A stretch of DNA of 64,000 nucleotides. Origin: Verrucomicrobiales bacterium. Lineage in GTDB: Bacteria; Verrucomicrobiota; Verrucomicrobiia; Verrucomicrobiales; DEV007. Within the stretch, counting starts at the first letter, position 1. Each line of letters begins with the position of its first letter. Of this stretch, positions 8,912 to 17,885 are shown piece after piece. The stretch covers positions 1 to 64,000 of the forward strand of contig JARGNI010000020.1 of assembly GCA_029213195.1 (NCBI GenBank), in the 5' to 3' direction. The notes under the pieces are model-generated. The model was not told where the DNA came from. It ran no database searches and saw only the letters and a program-made list of their open reading frames with translations. Position numbers and translations under genes: made by a program.

Positions 8912-10642
8912 TCAGTCCGAATCCGCCATTGTTACCCTCATGACCTCATCCGAGGTCGTCGTTCCGGCGAGAACTTTCCGGACACCATCCTCACGCAGGG
9001 TTCGCATTCCCAATTCTCGGGCACGCTTCCGAAGACCCGAAGTCGATTCGTCCCCATTGATCAAGAGGCGCACTTCCTCGATAATGTTGAAGATCTCGAA
9101 GAGACCCATCCGACCTTTGTATCCGGTCATCCGACAGGTACGGCATCCTTCACCTTTCCGGATGCTCGCCTTTCCGAGCTGCTCCGCGGTGAGCCGCAGC
9201 GCCCGGATGTCTTTCTCCGTCAGCTCTGCGGGAGCCTCGCAATCCGGACACACTTTCCGGACAAGTCGCTGCGCCATGATGGATCGAACTGCACTTGCGA
9301 TCAGGAATTTCTTCACCCCGATATCCGCGAGACGAGCCACCGCCGAGGGAGCGTCGTTGGTGTGGAGGGTGGAGAAAACGAGGTGACCGGTCAAACTCGC
9401 GTTGATCGCAATCGAAGCCGTCTCGAGATCTCGAATCTCACCAATCATGATGATGTTCGGTGCTTGTCGCAGAATCGCACGAAGCGCGGCGGCGAAAGTC
9501 ATCCCGATGTCTTCTTTCACCTGGACCTGGTTGATCCCGGAAAGCAGATACTCGACCGGATCCTCCACCGTAATGATCTTACGATCGGACTTGTTGATCG
9601 CATTGAGACAGGCGTAAAGCGTCGTGGTCTTTCCCGAACCAGTCGGTCCCGTGACGAGAATGATGCCATCGGGCAGCCGGATCAGCTCGTCGAAGGTAGC
9701 CTGGTCATCACTGAAGAAACCGAGCTGAGGAAGACCAATCGTCAACGAACTCTTGTCCAGGATCCGCATCACGATACTCTCACCACACGATGTCGGAACG
9801 GTGGAAACACGCAAATCGAGGTCACCACTTCCGAACTTGGCCTGGATTCGTCCATCCTGAGGCAATCGTTTCTCCGAGATCGCCATCGATCCCGTCATGA
9901 TCTTGATCCGGCTGACGACGGAGGAAAGCAGTCTCGTCGGGTGGCTTTGCACCTTGTGAAGGGCTCCATCGATCCGGTAGCGGACTCGCATCTCTTCTTC
10001 GAGCGGCTCGATGTGAATATCGGAGGCTCGGTTCTGGTAGGCTTCCTGGAGAATCTGGTAGACCAGCTTGATGATGGGAGCATCGCCGCCCTCTCCTTCC
10101 GCCGTTTCGGTAACGGCGATGGCATCGGAATCGAGTTTCGAAATCTGCTCGGAATCCAGTTCCGTCTGGTAAAAATCGAGCTGACGCTGCTTGATCGCCG
10201 AGTCAGAACCAACGACGAACTCCGGCTCCACCGAAAGGACATGTCTCACCGAATCGAGGCCATCGAAGTCGAGCGGATCCGTCACGGCCACGACCAGGGT
10301 TCCGCCAGACTCGGCAATCGGAACGATCCCGAAGCGGACCGCCGTCTCTGCCGGAACTTGCGTCGCCACATTCGGATCGATGTCCATCTTCCGAATGTCG
10401 ACATACTCCATCCCGGAATTCTGGGCGAGAGTCTCGGCGATTTGATCGTCGGTGATCTTGTTCTGAGACAGTAGCGCCTCGAGGGTCGACTCCTGCGCCT
10501 TCTTTTTGTGGGTGACATCCTCGATCGCGTCTGCATCGACGAGATTGGATTCCTGCAAGAGGTCGAGGAGATAAGGTTCGTTTGCGTACAAAACTAAAGG
10601 AGGGTTTGTGTTGCTCTTTTCACCGATGGGTGGGTCACCCAC
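8912..10642 (-). CDS. pilB: GspE/PilB-type secretion/pilus assembly ATPase (copy 2)
   Basis: The product is up to 576 aa. The N-terminal GspE domain (about 20-160) is followed by the motor with GPTGSGKTT (332-340, Lys338), IMIGEIRDLETA, a His box (STLHTNDAPSAVARL) and the tetracysteine site (CPDC, CRTC). It differs from copy 1 throughout its N-terminal domain, so the two are paralogues rather than a recent duplication. The longest reading starts at GTG 10642 inside a dyad. A TTG at 10591 would give the more family-like start before YANEPYLLDLL. Neither has a convincing ribosome-binding site, so the start is uncertain. It heads the 10.6-5.2 kb run. Which copy serves pili and which serves secretion cannot be told from sequence. 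Confidence 0.92.
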   Translation of the reverse strand: MGDPPIGEKSNTNPPLVLYANEPYLLDLLQESNLVDADAIEDVTHKKKAQESTLEALLSQNKITDDQIAETLAQNSGMEYVDIRKMDIDPNVATQVPAETAVRFGIVPIAESGGTLVVAVTDPLDFDGLDSVRHVLSVEPEFVVGSDSAIKQRQLDFYQTELDSEQISKLDSDAIAVTETAEGEGGDAPIIKLVYQILQEAYQNRASDIHIEPLEEEMRVRYRIDGALHKVQSHPTRLLSSVVSRIKIMTGSMAISEKRLPQDGRIQAKFGSGDLDLRVSTVPTSCGESIVMRILDKSSLTIGLPQLGFFSDDQATFDELIRLPDGIILVTGPTGSGKTTTLYACLNAINKSDRKIITVEDPVEYLLSGINQVQVKEDIGMTFAAALRAILRQAPNIIMIGEIRDLETASIAINASLTGHLVFSTLHTNDAPSAVARLADIGVKKFLIASAVRSIMAQRLVRKVCPDCEAPAELTEKDIRALRLTAEQLGKASIRKGEGCRTCRMTGYKGRMGLFEIFNIIEEVRLLINGDESTSGLRKRARELGMRTLREDGVRKVLAGTTTSDEVMRVTMADSD

Positions 10643-10740
10643 CTGACCCGCGGCTTTCGCCTCGCTTCCGATTTTCCGGAGAAGGCATGCCGCGGACGGG
10701 CAAACTAGAGGTTTTGCCCCCTGACGGGAAGAAAAAAAGA
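10629..10740 (-). promoter_or_regulatory. Structured 5' leader upstream of the second gspE/pilB ATPase
   Basis: Three nested or consecutive dyads lie just upstream of the ATPase. GGGCAAA/TTTGCCC (10698-10704 with 10713-10719, 8-base loop); CCGCGGC/GCCGCGG (10648-10654 with 10689-10695, enclosing a smaller imperfect stem); and the near-perfect 15-base dyad GGTGGGTCACCCACC (10629-10643), which contains the candidate GTG start. Read as minus-strand RNA this is a compact multi-stem leader, and the last stem could hide the start codon. It does not match the c-di-GMP-I riboswitch core, and I assign no class. Confidence 0.5.
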
Positions 10741-10783
10741 GCCGAACCCGGGTTTTTCGGGGGAAATCTTAAAAAAATCCGGA

Positions 10784-11830
10784 TCACGGAAAGCGAAAGA
10801 GATATTCTTTTTCTTCCGTCTGCACCGAGGGAGGAAACTGGGCATTTTCAAAAAAGTCATATCCTTCCTTCAGATTCACCCAGAAATCGATCCACTTGGG
10901 TTGGCGAGCCCACTCTTGCTCCATCCTCTGGTCCGTCATGCGGAAAGGAAAGACATGCACTCGAAAGAACCGCTGTTCATTGCGCAGAGAGGAGGAAGCC
11001 AGGGTGAAGACCTCATTCATATCCTCGGGACTCAGGACATACGATCCGCCCGAACGCGTACCTCCGTGAATCATAATCTCGCCCCCCGTTCGACCGAGCG
11101 AGCGATCCAGTTCGTTGGGATACCCGAGGTCCATACCCAGGTGGTGCCGAGTCCCCGGTCGCATCCGCTCCGAACTGACGTAGTAGAATCCTTCGGGGGA
11201 TTGCTTGTCCCCTTCCCGGAGTTTCGGCCCGAGCTTTCCTGCCAAATCCCGCAGTCGATATACTTTGAAAAGCTCGAAACGGCTCTCCTCCGAGCCCTGG
11301 AGCCAGACTTCGAGTTCTTTCTCTTCTTTGAAAATACGAACAAAGAGATCCGCTCCTCTCCTCAGGCCCATCCGACCGAGTTCGGCATCGAGCTGGGCTC
11401 CCGTTTCCTTCACCACGCTCTTGGAAAAAGACGTTTCCACGGCGGCAGTGGACCCAAACCGGCCGTATTCCCCTGCCCCTCCGGGCAACAGCCCGCGAAG
11501 CACCCGAGACGTGCTCGAGGCAAGAGGGTAGGGTCGACGAGTCAACCCTGTTGAGTCCGCCTTTTCGGTCCCCTCGCCCGTTTTTACCACCGGCTCCGAG
11601 ATCGTAGCAACGCCAGACTCCAGCTCACCAGAAGCCTCCACCACGGATTCCTCCGATTCTCGGTCCGGGAGAATCCACCTGCTCCAGCGACGGGGAGCCT
11701 CGATCGCTTTCTCGACGAGACTTTCCACGCCACGATCAGAGGGATGCGTCTCCAGCCAGTCCTGAACCAGCCATGGCGACGCAATTCCAGTTCCGATCAA
11801 GACAAGAGACAGGGAAAGACGAAACAACAT
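10784..11830 (-). CDS. YafK/DpaA-like L,D-transpeptidase-fold protein lacking the catalytic Cys
   Basis: The product is 348 aa. ATG 11830 gives a signal peptide or anchor (MLFRLSLSLVLIGTGIA). The frame stays open further upstream, but only antisense to the MTA phosphorylase gene. Residues about 155-330 match the YafK-type YkuD domain: HHLGMDLGYPNELDRSLGRTGG, then EIMIHGG. Active family members follow this His with a motif ending in a catalytic Cys (HGxCxSxGC). Here the sequence is HGGTRSGGSYVL, so His255 is kept but both cysteines are replaced, with Ser263 at the nucleophile position. It is therefore probably not a normal transpeptidase or amidase; it may bind peptidoglycan without turnover. 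The 110-residue N-terminal linker is low-complexity. Confidence 0.85.
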   Translation of the reverse strand: MLFRLSLSLVLIGTGIASPWLVQDWLETHPSDRGVESLVEKAIEAPRRWSRWILPDRESEESVVEASGELESGVATISEPVVKTGEGTEKADSTGLTRRPYPLASSTSRVLRGLLPGGAGEYGRFGSTAAVETSFSKSVVKETGAQLDAELGRMGLRRGADLFVRIFKEEKELEVWLQGSEESRFELFKVYRLRDLAGKLGPKLREGDKQSPEGFYYVSSERMRPGTRHHLGMDLGYPNELDRSLGRTGGEIMIHGGTRSGGSYVLSPEDMNEVFTLASSSLRNEQRFFRVHVFPFRMTDQRMEQEWARQPKWIDFWVNLKEGYDFFENAQFPPSVQTEEKEYLFRFP

Positions 11831-11968
11831 TTTAAAAAATATAGTTAAGATTTTTAAAATGTAAAGAAAACAGAAGCTTCTCGAATCAGCCAAATCCGGC
11901 CTTACCGAAACCCCATCGTGCCTGCAATCCCCGCTTGGCTTGGAGAGCGATGCTCTTACAATGGACGC

Positions 11969-12850
11969 ATGCATACCCCAGAGGACGAACCCGCAATCGG
12001 AGTGATCGGTGGATCCGGTCTCTATAACATCGACGGTCTCAGCGACGTGGAAGAAATCTCGATCGAGACGCCCTTCGGGGCGCCTTCCGACGCGATCATC
12101 GGGGGTCGCATGGGAGGGCGACAAGTTTACTTTCTCCCCCGGCACGGGCGTGGTCATGTGCATCTCCCCTCGGAGCTGAATCACCGGGCCAACATCTGGG
12201 CCCTGCGATCTCTCAACGTACGCTGGATCATCGCCGTCACTGCAGTGGGTTCCCTGCAGGAGCAATACCGTCCTCGCGACATCGTTCTCTTCGACCAGTT
12301 CTTCGATCGAACGAGCCAGAGGGCCCATCATACCTTCTTCGGCAGAGGGATCGTGGCGCACATCGCATTCGGCGATCCCATCTCCGAGTCCTTGCGTCAA
12401 CTCCTCCTCACGACCGCCAGAGACCTCGGGAAAAACGTCCACGACGGGGGGACGTATGTGAATATGGATGGCCCGGCTTTCTCGACCCGGGCCGAATCCG
12501 AAACCAATCGGAAACTTGGTTTCGACCTCATCGGAATGACCAATCTTCCCGAGGCAAAGCTGGCCCGAGAAGCCGAGATTTCTCTCGCCACCCTCGCGAT
12601 GATCACCGACTACGATTGCTGGAAGGTCGAAGAGGAGGCGGTCACCGCCCACTCCGTGATCGAACACGTCCAGGCCAATGCCGAATCGGCCAAGGCGATT
12701 CTACAGGAAGTCATTCCGAAGATCCCTACGACTCCCGGGTGGCCGGAGCACTCGGCCCTCGACACCGCCCTCTTCACCGATCCCGCGGCCTGGCCGGAAA
12801 CCACCGTCGAAGAGCTCCGCCCGCTATTGGCCAGATTTCTAAAAAGTTAG
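11969..12850 (+). CDS. mtnP: S-methyl-5'-thioadenosine phosphorylase
   Basis: The product is 293 aa. It phosphorolyses methylthioadenosine to adenine and methylthioribose-1-phosphate in methionine salvage and polyamine by-product recycling. Visible family motifs are GVIGGSGLY at the N-terminus, PRHGRGHVHLPSELNHRAN (phosphate and substrate binding), a TAVGSL loop, NMDGPAFSTRAES, IGMTNLPEAKLAREAEI and ITDYDCW. ATG 11969 is chosen because it places the GGSG phosphate loop about ten residues in, as in the family; the longer frame from 11918 adds unrelated residues. It is divergent from the L,D-transpeptidase-like gene, with AT-rich sequence between. No other Met-salvage gene is nearby. Confidence 0.95.
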   Translation: MHTPEDEPAIGVIGGSGLYNIDGLSDVEEISIETPFGAPSDAIIGGRMGGRQVYFLPRHGRGHVHLPSELNHRANIWALRSLNVRWIIAVTAVGSLQEQYRPRDIVLFDQFFDRTSQRAHHTFFGRGIVAHIAFGDPISESLRQLLLTTARDLGKNVHDGGTYVNMDGPAFSTRAESETNRKLGFDLIGMTNLPEAKLAREAEISLATLAMITDYDCWKVEEEAVTAHSVIEHVQANAESAKAILQEVIPKIPTTPGWPEHSALDTALFTDPAAWPETTVEELRPLLARFLKS

Positions 12851-12907
12851 CCTTTGTTTCATTTCTGAGTTGCATTATTTTAAAAACTTCTTAAGTTTGC
12901 GATTCCA

Positions 12908-13735
12908 TTGCGTCTCCACCCGACCGTTACCGTATTGAAAACACGAGCACACTCTCTCGCTGCCGCGCTTTTTGCGTTGGCTCTCCCCTTTCTCGCCGGC
13001 AGTTGTGCCAATCAGAAGAAGAAAGGAATGAAGGACACTGAAGTTTCGGCGACTCAGGAAAACGCTCGTCCCCAGGGGCCCTGGAATGCGGTCGATGGCA
13101 ACCGACTTCCCACCTCCGTCGGCACGAAGGACTCCTATTCCAAGGTCAATACGAGCATGCCTTTCGTCGCCCTGACCTTCGACGACGGTCCTCACGCCAC
13201 GAACACACCTCGTCTCCTCGACATTCTCAAATCCCGGAATGTGAAAGCCACCTTCTACGTGGTCGCGACCAATACCCGCCGCTACCCGGAGATCATGCGT
13301 CGCATTGTCGCCGAAGGTCATGAGATCGGAAATCATACCGTCACCCACGGAAACCTGACCAAGATGTCGGAATCCGAGGTGAGAAAAGAACTCTCGGCTT
13401 CTCACGAAGCGATCGTCGCAGCCACGGGAGTGGCGCCGAGGACGATGCGTCCGCCCTATGGAGCGATCACGAGCTCACAGAAGTCGTGGATTCGACGCGA
13501 GTTCGGCTACCCTTCCATCCTCTGGTCCGTCGATCCGGAAGACTGGAAGAAACCGGGAGCTTCCATCGTCGCCAACCGCCTCGTCTCGGGAGCTCGTCCA
13601 GGTGGGATCCTGCTCGTACACGACATCCACTCCGCTTCCATCGATGCGATGCCCTCGGCGATCGATCAACTGCTCGCCAAGGGCTTCCAGTTCGTGACCG
13701 TTACGCAACTGATCGCGATGGACGGGAAAGGCTGA
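12908..13735 (+). CDS. Lipoprotein polysaccharide deacetylase (NodB domain)
   Basis: The product is 275 aa from a TTG start at 12908. A signal peptide ends in the lipobox LAGSC (Cys33), so this is a lipoprotein in the periplasm or on the outer membrane. The NodB domain has all five carbohydrate esterase 4 motifs: TFDDGPH (90-96), HTVTH (143-147), RPPYG (181-185), a DPEDW (about 209-213) and LVHDIH (236-241). It should remove N- or O-acetyl groups from peptidoglycan or an exopolysaccharide using a His-His-Asp bound metal. The adjacent AlgI/AlgX-type acetylation pair, convergent and 24 bases away, suggests that both tune acetylation of an envelope glycan. Confidence 0.93.
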   Translation: MRLHPTVTVLKTRAHSLAAALFALALPFLAGSCANQKKKGMKDTEVSATQENARPQGPWNAVDGNRLPTSVGTKDSYSKVNTSMPFVALTFDDGPHATNTPRLLDILKSRNVKATFYVVATNTRRYPEIMRRIVAEGHEIGNHTVTHGNLTKMSESEVRKELSASHEAIVAATGVAPRTMRPPYGAITSSQKSWIRREFGYPSILWSVDPEDWKKPGASIVANRLVSGARPGGILLVHDIHSASIDAMPSAIDQLLAKGFQFVTVTQLIAMDGKG

Positions 13736-13759
13736 TCGGCGAGAATCACAAGTCTCTGC

Positions 13760-15358
13760 TCAGTCGGCTTCCTCGAACTCGGTCGCGAAGAGCCTCTCCA
13801 GGTCCACCCGGAAAAAGTCATCGATCTGGGTGGCCGACGCCTCGGGACCCGATTCCGGCAACGGCACGAGCCTCAGGCGATACCGCTTTCCGGTCTGCAG
13901 ATGTGCTGACGGGAGAATCTCTCGTTCTCGAAAGGCCCAGAGAAACACCCAGGCTTCGTCGGCAGCGTAGCTTCTCGATTCCACCTCGATCTCGGTAAAG
14001 ATTCCCGAATAGAGAGCCGAGGCATAGGGAGTCTGCTTCGGGTCTCCCGCCTGGGACCGCTCCGAGAGAACCCCGGACAACACGAGCGCCTCGGGATCGC
14101 GGGCTTTCTCTCGTTGGCGCGTGGAAAAAGTCACCGGCTCCCAGGAAATGCCCGCGCGGCGCGCGGGAACCTCCGCGAGAAAAAGATCCCGGGCGGAGAT
14201 CAGCCACACCACGGCCTCTTTCTCGCGCACCTGGTCATCTGGAAGGGCGGCCAAAGACTTCCGAACATCCGTCGCACCTCCCCCATTGATGGCGATGACG
14301 TGAAGATTCTGTCCCAAGCGATCGGCGAGGTGAGAGGAGAAACCCGCACCGATCTTCTCTTCCCCATTGATATCGAAACCGAGAGACGGGTCCTCAAAGA
14401 CATTCACGAAACTATCGCCCAGGAGCACGAGCGGGGCGTCCGAATCACTCGGGAGGGGAAGGTTCGACGAAGGCTCGAGAATTCGAGTGATCGAAACTTC
14501 TTCGGCAGGAAAGACATCCACCTGGCGTTCCTCCAAACTCAGCATATCGACCAGATCTCCCTGACTCTCACGCGGCACCTCTTGCCTCACGTTTTCTCTC
14601 CCACCCGATGAATCGGCCGCAAGTCGCGTGGCGAGGAGATCCGCAACCGCCTCCATGGTCTGAGGAGTCCAGTGCGTATCCTGCCGGAGAAAGACATCCC
14701 CCGCCCTCGCGATCTCGGAGAAGAGCGGGACGAGATCAACAAACTCGACGCCATAGGATTCGATTTCTTCCCTGACCGAATCCCAATCCGAAGCCATCCG
14801 AAACGAGCGCGACGCTTCCGCAGCATCACCGAATCCGGTTGTCTCGATCATCGCCTTCGTCGGAACGGGAACGATTACGAGACGGATGTCTCTTTCCTCC
14901 AATTGCTCGGCGAATTTCTTCACTACAGGCAACGGAGGCTGCCAGACCTGATCAGAAGGTGCTCGAGCCACCGACGGCGGCTCGACATAACGCGGCCCTT
15001 TTCCGACTGCAGCATCGATATCCGGTCGGTAGAAGAGCCATCCATCTCTGCCGATCACGACGCGAGAGTTTCCTTCCGAAAACCAGCGAACCAAGCGTCC
15101 CTGGTCTCGGCCTCTCCATTTTTCAAACAGCGCAGCGTCTTCGAAGTGGGACTCCCATTCTCGAAGCGTTCCTTCGAGAGTCTCCGAGGCCGATGGCGGC
15201 GCTCCGTTTCCGATCAGTTCGACGACGGCCAGAATCCCGGGAACGGCAATGAGAAGGAGAAAGGCGAGAGCTGCGCCCCGAGCCAACCCTATCCCGAACT
15301 CGTAGCGCGGTTCTTCCGGTAATTCTCCATACGGATTTTTTAGCGATCCTTTATCCAT
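13760..15358 (-). CDS. AlgX/AlgJ-like O-acetyltransferase (SGNH-type), membrane anchored
   Basis: The product is 532 aa. ATG 15358 overlaps the stop of the MBOAT gene as TGATG, indicating translational coupling; a longer upstream reading overlaps that gene and is rejected. A single N-terminal membrane segment (about residues 28-48) anchors a periplasmic domain with the AlgX/DHHW signature: GRDGWLFYRPD, DTHWTP (catalytic Asp/His region) and LGDSFVNVFED (Ser block). Such proteins receive acetyl groups from an MBOAT partner and move them to a polysaccharide. About 110 C-terminal residues after WLISARDLF look like an extra beta-rich domain. The substrate glycan is not identified. Confidence 0.9.
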   Translation of the reverse strand: MDKGSLKNPYGELPEEPRYEFGIGLARGAALAFLLLIAVPGILAVVELIGNGAPPSASETLEGTLREWESHFEDAALFEKWRGRDQGRLVRWFSEGNSRVVIGRDGWLFYRPDIDAAVGKGPRYVEPPSVARAPSDQVWQPPLPVVKKFAEQLEERDIRLVIVPVPTKAMIETTGFGDAAEASRSFRMASDWDSVREEIESYGVEFVDLVPLFSEIARAGDVFLRQDTHWTPQTMEAVADLLATRLAADSSGGRENVRQEVPRESQGDLVDMLSLEERQVDVFPAEEVSITRILEPSSNLPLPSDSDAPLVLLGDSFVNVFEDPSLGFDINGEEKIGAGFSSHLADRLGQNLHVIAINGGGATDVRKSLAALPDDQVREKEAVVWLISARDLFLAEVPARRAGISWEPVTFSTRQREKARDPEALVLSGVLSERSQAGDPKQTPYASALYSGIFTEIEVESRSYAADEAWVFLWAFREREILPSAHLQTGKRYRLRLVPLPESGPEASATQIDDFFRVDLERLFATEFEEAD

Positions 15359-16776
15359 CAGAACTGAAAGTAGAGAAAGGGATTGAAACCCTGGACCGAG
15401 AGGATGCGAACACTCCCGAAAAGCAGCAGCAGCCCGAGCACGAGTTTCCACGCGCAGACACGCTGAAGGAACTGTTGGGTATTGGGTAGGAAAAAGGCAA
15501 AAACGAACGCGATACCCAGCTGCAACAAGTGGGTGGGGCGCAAGACGACGTCGGACAGCAAATCAGAAGCCGGGGTCAAGTCACTCCCCCCGAACATCGC
15601 GGCCAGGTAGCGGAGCGCGACCTCGAGGCTCTCGGCGCGAAAGAACACCCAGGTGATGAGGAGCACCGAAAAGGTAACGGGCCATCGGACCCACGACGGG
15701 AGAACCCACTTCACCCGCCCCTTACAGAATCGCTCGAGCGCCAGCCAGAACCCATGGATGCCTCCCCAGATGACAAAGGTCCACTGGGCGCCATGCCAGA
15801 GCCCTCCGATCAGCATCACAAGAAAAAGGTTGAGGTAGGTCCGGGCTCTCCCCTTTCGGTTCCCCCCGAGGGGGATGTAGAGGTAATCGCGGAGAAAACT
15901 GGACAGCGAGATGTGCCACCGCCGCCAGAACTCGGTGATACTGCGACTCTTGTAGGGTGAGTCGAAATTCTCGGGGAATCGGAACCCTAACATACGCCCA
16001 AGTCCGAGCGCCATGTCGGAATAGGCGCTGAAATCGAAATAGATCTGAAACGCATAGGCGAGGACCCCGACCCAGGCGAGGGCGGGAGAGAGAGATCCTG
16101 ATCCGGCCTCGAAACACAGGTCTGCGATTGCTCCCATGGGATTCGCGAGAAGCACCTTCTTCGCAAATCCATAGTTGAAACGGGTAAACCCTCCCACAAA
16201 GCCGGGAAGGGTCTCCTCCCGGTTCCGAATCTGCTCGGCGATCGAGCCGTACCGGACGATCGGACCGGCCACCAGTTGGGGAAACAGGGAGACGTAACAT
16301 GCGAAATCGACAAAATTCTTCGCGGCACGGGCGTGTCCCCGGTAGAGATCGATGCTGTAGCTCATCGACTGGAAGGTATAGAAGGAGATACCGACCGGGA
16401 GAACAATGGTCCGGAGAAACTCCGGAGCCGCCACCTCTTGCCACCCGAAGAGAAGCGCGATGGAGTTCACGCTCTCGGAGAAGAAGAGGGCATATTTGAA
16501 AAAGGCGAGGACCCCGAGATTGGCGAGGACTGACACGTAGAGTCCGGCCTTTCGAGACAAGGTCGATGCGCCTTCCCTGCTGATCGCTCGCCCACACTGG
16601 TAGTCCAGCAAAGTGGAACCCAGCATCAGGAAGACGAACCAGGGATTCCACCAGCCGTAGAAGACGTAGCTGACCAGGGTCAGGGTCAACGAACGCCAAC
16701 GAGCCGGAGTCAGGAAGTAGAACAGCAGCGCCAGCGGCAGGAATCCGAAAAGGAAGGTGTGGGAGGTAAAGACCAC
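15358..16776 (-). CDS. algI: MBOAT-family O-acyltransferase (AlgI type)
   Basis: The product is 472 aa and starts at GTG 16776 (MVFTSHTFLFGFLP, the typical AlgI N-terminus). It is a polytopic inner-membrane protein with many hydrophobic helices. The conserved MBOAT features are PVGISFYTFQSMSY, FWRRWHIS (His278), YIPLGGNRKG and GGLWHGAQWTFVIWGG with the catalytic His at about 318. It carries acyl groups across the membrane to its coupled SGNH-type partner downstream. Upstream 146 bases separate it from a divergent membrane protein. The symbol denotes the family; alginate itself is not implied. Confidence 0.93.
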   Translation of the reverse strand: MVFTSHTFLFGFLPLALLFYFLTPARWRSLTLTLVSYVFYGWWNPWFVFLMLGSTLLDYQCGRAISREGASTLSRKAGLYVSVLANLGVLAFFKYALFFSESVNSIALLFGWQEVAAPEFLRTIVLPVGISFYTFQSMSYSIDLYRGHARAAKNFVDFACYVSLFPQLVAGPIVRYGSIAEQIRNREETLPGFVGGFTRFNYGFAKKVLLANPMGAIADLCFEAGSGSLSPALAWVGVLAYAFQIYFDFSAYSDMALGLGRMLGFRFPENFDSPYKSRSITEFWRRWHISLSSFLRDYLYIPLGGNRKGRARTYLNLFLVMLIGGLWHGAQWTFVIWGGIHGFWLALERFCKGRVKWVLPSWVRWPVTFSVLLITWVFFRAESLEVALRYLAAMFGGSDLTPASDLLSDVVLRPTHLLQLGIAFVFAFFLPNTQQFLQRVCAWKLVLGLLLLFGSVRILSVQGFNPFLYFQF

Positions 16777-16922
16777 GGAGCTCGCAGGAATAGAGTGGGA
16801 GTGCAGAATTTCTTACTCTGCCAGCTGCGACAAGGCGAGTTCAAATCGCCCGAAGAAACCGATGAGAAAATGGGGGCTGATTTGTACTGGGGCAAATAGA
16901 AGAGAGAGGATATTCTCTATCC

Positions 16923-17885
16923 ATGGAAAACCGCAAACCCGATCTCATCGCCGCAACCCGGCTCGCCTTCGACCGAATGAAGACGATCCTGTTTCGTCCT
17001 TTCGACCTCGGAAAGTGGTTCGCGCTCGGGTTCACCGCCTGGCTCGCCACCCTGCTGGAAGGCGGTGGCTCCTTCAACTCCTCTACCTCCTCCTCGGACA
17101 GCACTTCGGAAGAATCCTTTTCCGAAATGGTGGAAACCGCCCGCGGCTGGATCGAGGAGAACTTTGAAATGATCCTCACGATCGGGAGCATTGTCTTTGT
17201 GATTCTCCTCGTCTTCGGACTCGTCATCACCTGGGTCCGATCTCGAGGCAAGTTCATGTTTCTCGACAACACGGTCCAGAATCGAGCTCTCATTGCCCAC
17301 CCCTGGGGGGAATTCAAGAAAGAGGGCAACTCGCTTTTTTTCTGGATGCTGATCTACGGATTTGTCTTCTTCCTTCTTTTTTCCTGCCTTGCCGCCGGAG
17401 CCATCATGATTTCCTGGCCCATGCTGGAAGCGGAAAACTTCGACATGGAAACTCTCCCCACCCTCATCAGCCTGGGGGTCGGAACCCTCTTGTTGGGACT
17501 CGTCGCCAGCTACATTTTCATGCTGCTGGAGAATTTCGTGATTCCCATGATGTATCGGGACCGTCTGCGCGCCGGGGAAGCCTGGAGTCGTGTTCTCGCC
17601 GTCCATTCCCAGAACTTCTGGCAGTTCGTTCTCTTCTACCTCTGGATGCTCGTCCTCGGACTGGGCACCGGGATCCTCGTCCTGGTGCTTGTCCTCGCGA
17701 CCTGCTGTATCGCGGGAATCATTCTCGCCATCCCCTATCTCGGAGCCGTCCTCCAGCTTCCCCTGACGGTCTTCTACCGGATGCTGGGGCCCGAATTCCT
17801 GAGGCAGTTCGGAGACGAGTTCGACGTCTTCTCGGTGGCTACCCCGCCTTCTCCGATCCTTCCCGAAGGAGATTCAATGGGATGA
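16923..17885 (+). CDS. Polytopic membrane protein of unknown function
   Basis: The product is 320 aa from ATG 16923. It begins ENRKPDLIAATRLAFDRMKTILFRPFDLGKWFALGF, a pattern seen in a family of uncharacterised bacterial membrane proteins with an N-terminal amphipathic region. Five or six membrane helices follow (about 95-115, 140-165, 185-210, 235-260 and 262-285). A Ser/Thr-rich loop lies at about 50-65. The C-terminal tail overlaps the convergent tsaB gene by 12 bases. No catalytic motif is seen and the function is unknown. Confidence 0.85.
   Translation: MENRKPDLIAATRLAFDRMKTILFRPFDLGKWFALGFTAWLATLLEGGGSFNSSTSSSDSTSEESFSEMVETARGWIEENFEMILTIGSIVFVILLVFGLVITWVRSRGKFMFLDNTVQNRALIAHPWGEFKKEGNSLFFWMLIYGFVFFLLFSCLAAGAIMISWPMLEAENFDMETLPTLISLGVGTLLLGLVASYIFMLLENFVIPMMYRDRLRAGEAWSRVLAVHSQNFWQFVLFYLWMLVLGLGTGILVLVLVLATCCIAGIILAIPYLGAVLQLPLTVFYRMLGPEFLRQFGDEFDVFSVATPPSPILPEGDSMG

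Noticed and set aside
10629-10740. c-di-GMP-I (GEMM) riboswitch in front of the second gspE/pilB ATPase
   Set aside because: A GGGCAAAACC-like stretch is present, but the paired GGACGCAAAGCC-type half and the conserved tetraloop/receptor are absent, and GGGCAAA pairs with an adjacent TTTGCCC instead.
11831-12667. Long minus-strand extension of the L,D-transpeptidase-like gene
   Set aside because: It runs antisense through the MTA phosphorylase gene, has no family-like sequence, and a signal peptide starts at 11830.
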